From Enterobacter cancerogenus (GTDB lineage: Bacteria > Pseudomonadota > Gammaproteobacteria > Enterobacterales > Enterobacteriaceae): 64,000 nucleotides of DNA. A program made the translations under genes and the position numbers. Shown here piece after piece: positions 62,081 to 64,000 of the stretch. The stretch lies in assembly GCF_019047785.1 (NCBI RefSeq), contig NZ_CP077290.1, forward strand, positions 868,001 through 932,000, in the 5' to 3' direction. The notes beneath the pieces were generated by a model. That model had not been told where the DNA came from, did no database searches, and saw only the letters and a program-made list of their open reading frames with translations. Position 1 is the stretch's first letter. Each line of letters starts with the position of its first letter.

Positions 62081-63271
62081 ATGAGTGTACGTTTAGTGTT
62101 AGCCAAAGGGCGCGAGAAGTCATTACTGCGCCGTCATCCCTGGGTCTTCTCCGGCGCGGTTGCCCGCATGGAAGGCAAAGCCAGCCTCGGTGAGACCATT
62201 GATATCGTTGACCATCAAGGGAAATGGTTAGCGCGCGGCGCATACTCGCCTGCGTCTCAGATCCGCGCTCGCGTGTGGACCTTCGATAAAGATGAAACCA
62301 TCGACATCGATTTCTTTGTTCGTCGCCTGCAGCAGGCGCACCAGTGGCGCGAGTGGCTGGCACAGCGTGACGGGCTGGACAGCTATCGTCTGATTGCCGG
62401 CGAGTCCGATGGTCTGCCGGGCGTGACCATTGACCGCTTCGGCAACTTCCTGGTGCTGCAGCTGCTGAGCGCAGGTGCGGAATACCAACGTGCCGCGCTG
62501 ATCAGCGCCTTACAGTCTCAGTTCCCGGAATGTGCCATTTACGACCGCAGCGACGTGGCGGTGCGTAAAAAAGAGGGCATGGAGCTGACGCAAGGCCCGG
62601 TCACCGGCGAACTGCCACCTGCCCTGCTGCCTATTGAAGAGCACGGCATGAAGCTGCTGGTGGACATCCAGGGCGGGCATAAAACCGGTTATTACCTCGA
62701 CCAGCGCGACAGCCGTCTGGCGACGCGCCAGTACGTTGCCAACAAACGCGTCCTGAACTGCTTCTCCTACACCGGCGGGTTTGCCGTCTCTGCGCTGATG
62801 GGCGGCTGTGCTCAGGTGGTGAGCGTGGATACGTCTCAGGAAGCGCTGGACGTGGCAAAGCAAAACGTCGAGCTGAACAAGCTGGACCTGAGCAAAGCCG
62901 AGTTCGTGCGTGACGACGTCTTTAAGCTGCTGCGCAAATACCGCGATCAGGGCGAAAAATTCGACGTCATCGTGATGGACCCGCCGAAATTCGTTGAGAA
63001 CAAAAGCCAGCTGATGGGCGCGTGCCGTGGGTATAAAGACATCAACATGCTGGCTATTCAGCTGCTGAATCCTGGCGGCGTGCTGTTGACCTTCTCCTGC
63101 TCGGGGCTGATGACCACCGATTTATTTCAGAAAATCATCGCGGATGCCGCAATAGATGCGGGTCGTGATGTACAATTTATAGAGCAGTTCCGTCAGGCAG
63201 CAGACCATCCTGTGATCGCTACCTACCCGGAAGGGCTGTATCTGAAAGGGTTTGCCTGTCGCGTCATGTAA
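62081..63271 (+). CDS. rlmI: 23S rRNA m5C1962 methyltransferase RlmI
   Basis: A 396-residue SAM-dependent methyltransferase: N-terminal PUA domain (about 1-75), central EEHD domain and C-terminal Rossmann domain with [15 protein letters not shown] (SAM motif I), DPPKFVENK (motif IV) and TFSCSGLM with the catalytic Cys. Confidence 0.96.
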   Translation: MSVRLVLAKGREKSLLRRHPWVFSGAVARMEGKASLGETIDIVDHQGKWLARGAYSPASQIRARVWTFDKDETIDIDFFVRRLQQAHQWREWLAQRDGLDSYRLIAGESDGLPGVTIDRFGNFLVLQLLSAGAEYQRAALISALQSQFPECAIYDRSDVAVRKKEGMELTQGPVTGELPPALLPIEEHGMKLLVDIQGGHKTGYYLDQRDSRLATRQYVANKRVLNCFSYTGGFAVSALMGGCAQVVSVDTSQEALDVAKQNVELNKLDLSKAEFVRDDVFKLLRKYRDQGEKFDVIVMDPPKFVENKSQLMGACRGYKDINMLAIQLLNPGGVLLTFSCSGLMTTDLFQKIIADAAIDAGRDVQFIEQFRQAADHPVIATYPEGLYLKGFACRVM

Positions 63272-63301
63272 CTTGAAAAGAGAAATATTGCCCGCACATA
63301 G

Positions 63302-63649
<348 letters not shown>

Positions 63650-63655
63650 CGCTGT

Positions 63656-63684
63656 AAAAAAGCCCGATAACCGGGCTTTTTTTA
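63656..63684. terminator. Bidirectional terminator hspQ / yccU
   Basis: Stem AGCCCG / CGGGCT with A-run before and T-run after, between convergent hspQ and yccU. Confidence 0.85.
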
Positions 63685-63686
63685 TA

Positions 63687-64000
63687 TTACTTTGTCAGCC
63701 CCAGTCGGGGAATTTCAATTGCCGGGCATCTGTCCATCACCACTGCCAGCCCCGCCTCGCGCGCCAGCACCGCAGCCTGTTCATTGATCACACCCAGCTG
63801 CATCCACAGCGTTTTTGCCCCGATGGCGATTGCCTCCTGCGCTACACCCCATGCCGCCTCAGAGTTGCGGAAGACATCAACCATATCCACTTTCTCCGGC
63901 ACGTCGGCGAGCGACGCGTAACCCTGCTGGCCCAGCAAGGTTTTACCGGCGACCTTTGGTGAAACCGGAATAACGTGATAGCCCTGATCCAGCAGGTATT
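63687..64000 (-). CDS. yccU: YccU CoA-binding protein, cut by window end
   Basis: The C-terminal 103 codons of the 137-residue CoA-binding-domain protein YccU. The visible part begins [20 protein letters not shown] and includes [34 protein letters not shown] and [15 protein letters not shown]. The start lies beyond base 64000. It has a Rossmann-like fold; its metabolic role is not established. Confidence 0.92.
   Translation of the reverse strand, partial: YLLDQGYHVIPVSPKVAGKTLLGQQGYASLADVPEKVDMVDVFRNSEAAWGVAQEAIAIGAKTLWMQLGVINEQAAVLAREAGLAVVMDRCPAIEIPRLGLTK

Overview
The window is a chromosomal segment of an Enterobacter-like member of the Enterobacteriaceae. It is GC-rich, and most proteins recognisably resemble their Escherichia coli counterparts (OpgGH, curli, EfeUOB, PutA, WrbA, Agp, the Puu pathway, RlmI). 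Gene order partly follows E. coli minutes 22-24, but several E. coli blocks are missing or replaced. I assign the genus by inference only; nothing in the window proves the species.

Layout, left to right. (1) 1-6.4 kb: periplasmic glucan synthesis (opgGH, divergent opgC), lipoprotein yceK and macrodomain protein ymdB. (2) 6.5-11.4 kb: the complete curli locus, csgBAC plus ymdA on the minus strand and csgDEFG on the plus strand, split by a 750-base control region with a CsgD box and an OmpR-like site. (3) 11.5-14.4 kb: ycdZ, ycdY, ycdX, ghrA. (4) 14.6-18.9 kb: two copies of a tRNA-Ser(GGA) gene, each with its own promoter and followed by a tandem array of about 130- or 181-base units. Each unit ends in a copy of the tRNA 3' end and carries a terminator hairpin. 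The copies flank a LysR / pirin / isochorismatase-family module. (5) 19-25.5 kb: phoH, the intact efeUOB iron-uptake operon with a Fur-like box, a nucleoside transporter and a DUF3574 lipoprotein. (6) 25.6-31.6 kb: proline utilisation, with putP carrying a one-base frameshift beside full-length putA. (7) 31.6-36.4 kb: a DUF1311 protein, rutR without the rut operon, an EamA transporter, ymdF, wrbA, yccJ and agp.

(8) 36.5-49.2 kb is an accessory metabolic region. It holds a DedA-like protein; a putative catabolic group (DapA-family lyase, aldehyde dehydrogenase, GntR regulator, DAO-family oxidase) with a shared GTATAC-centred operator-like sequence at both promoters; YddG-like and MFS transporters; GlxA-type and MarR-type regulators; a lone UbiD-family decarboxylase; and an MgtE-type magnesium channel preceded by a likely M-box riboswitch. 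(9) 49.3-58.2 kb: the full putrescine utilisation cluster puuP-puuA / puuDRCBE with PuuR-like boxes. (10) 58.3-64 kb: two tandem tRNA-Ser(UGA) genes, an OppA/MppA-like binding protein, then yccA, tusE, acyP, rlmI, hspQ and the start of yccU, cut by the window end.

The most unusual structures are the tRNA-Ser 3'-end tandem repeats with pairing-preserving terminator changes, the GntR-linked oxidase/dehydrogenase/lyase group, and the M-box-MgtE pair. The frameshifted putP and the missing rut operon are strain- or lineage-level losses worth checking.
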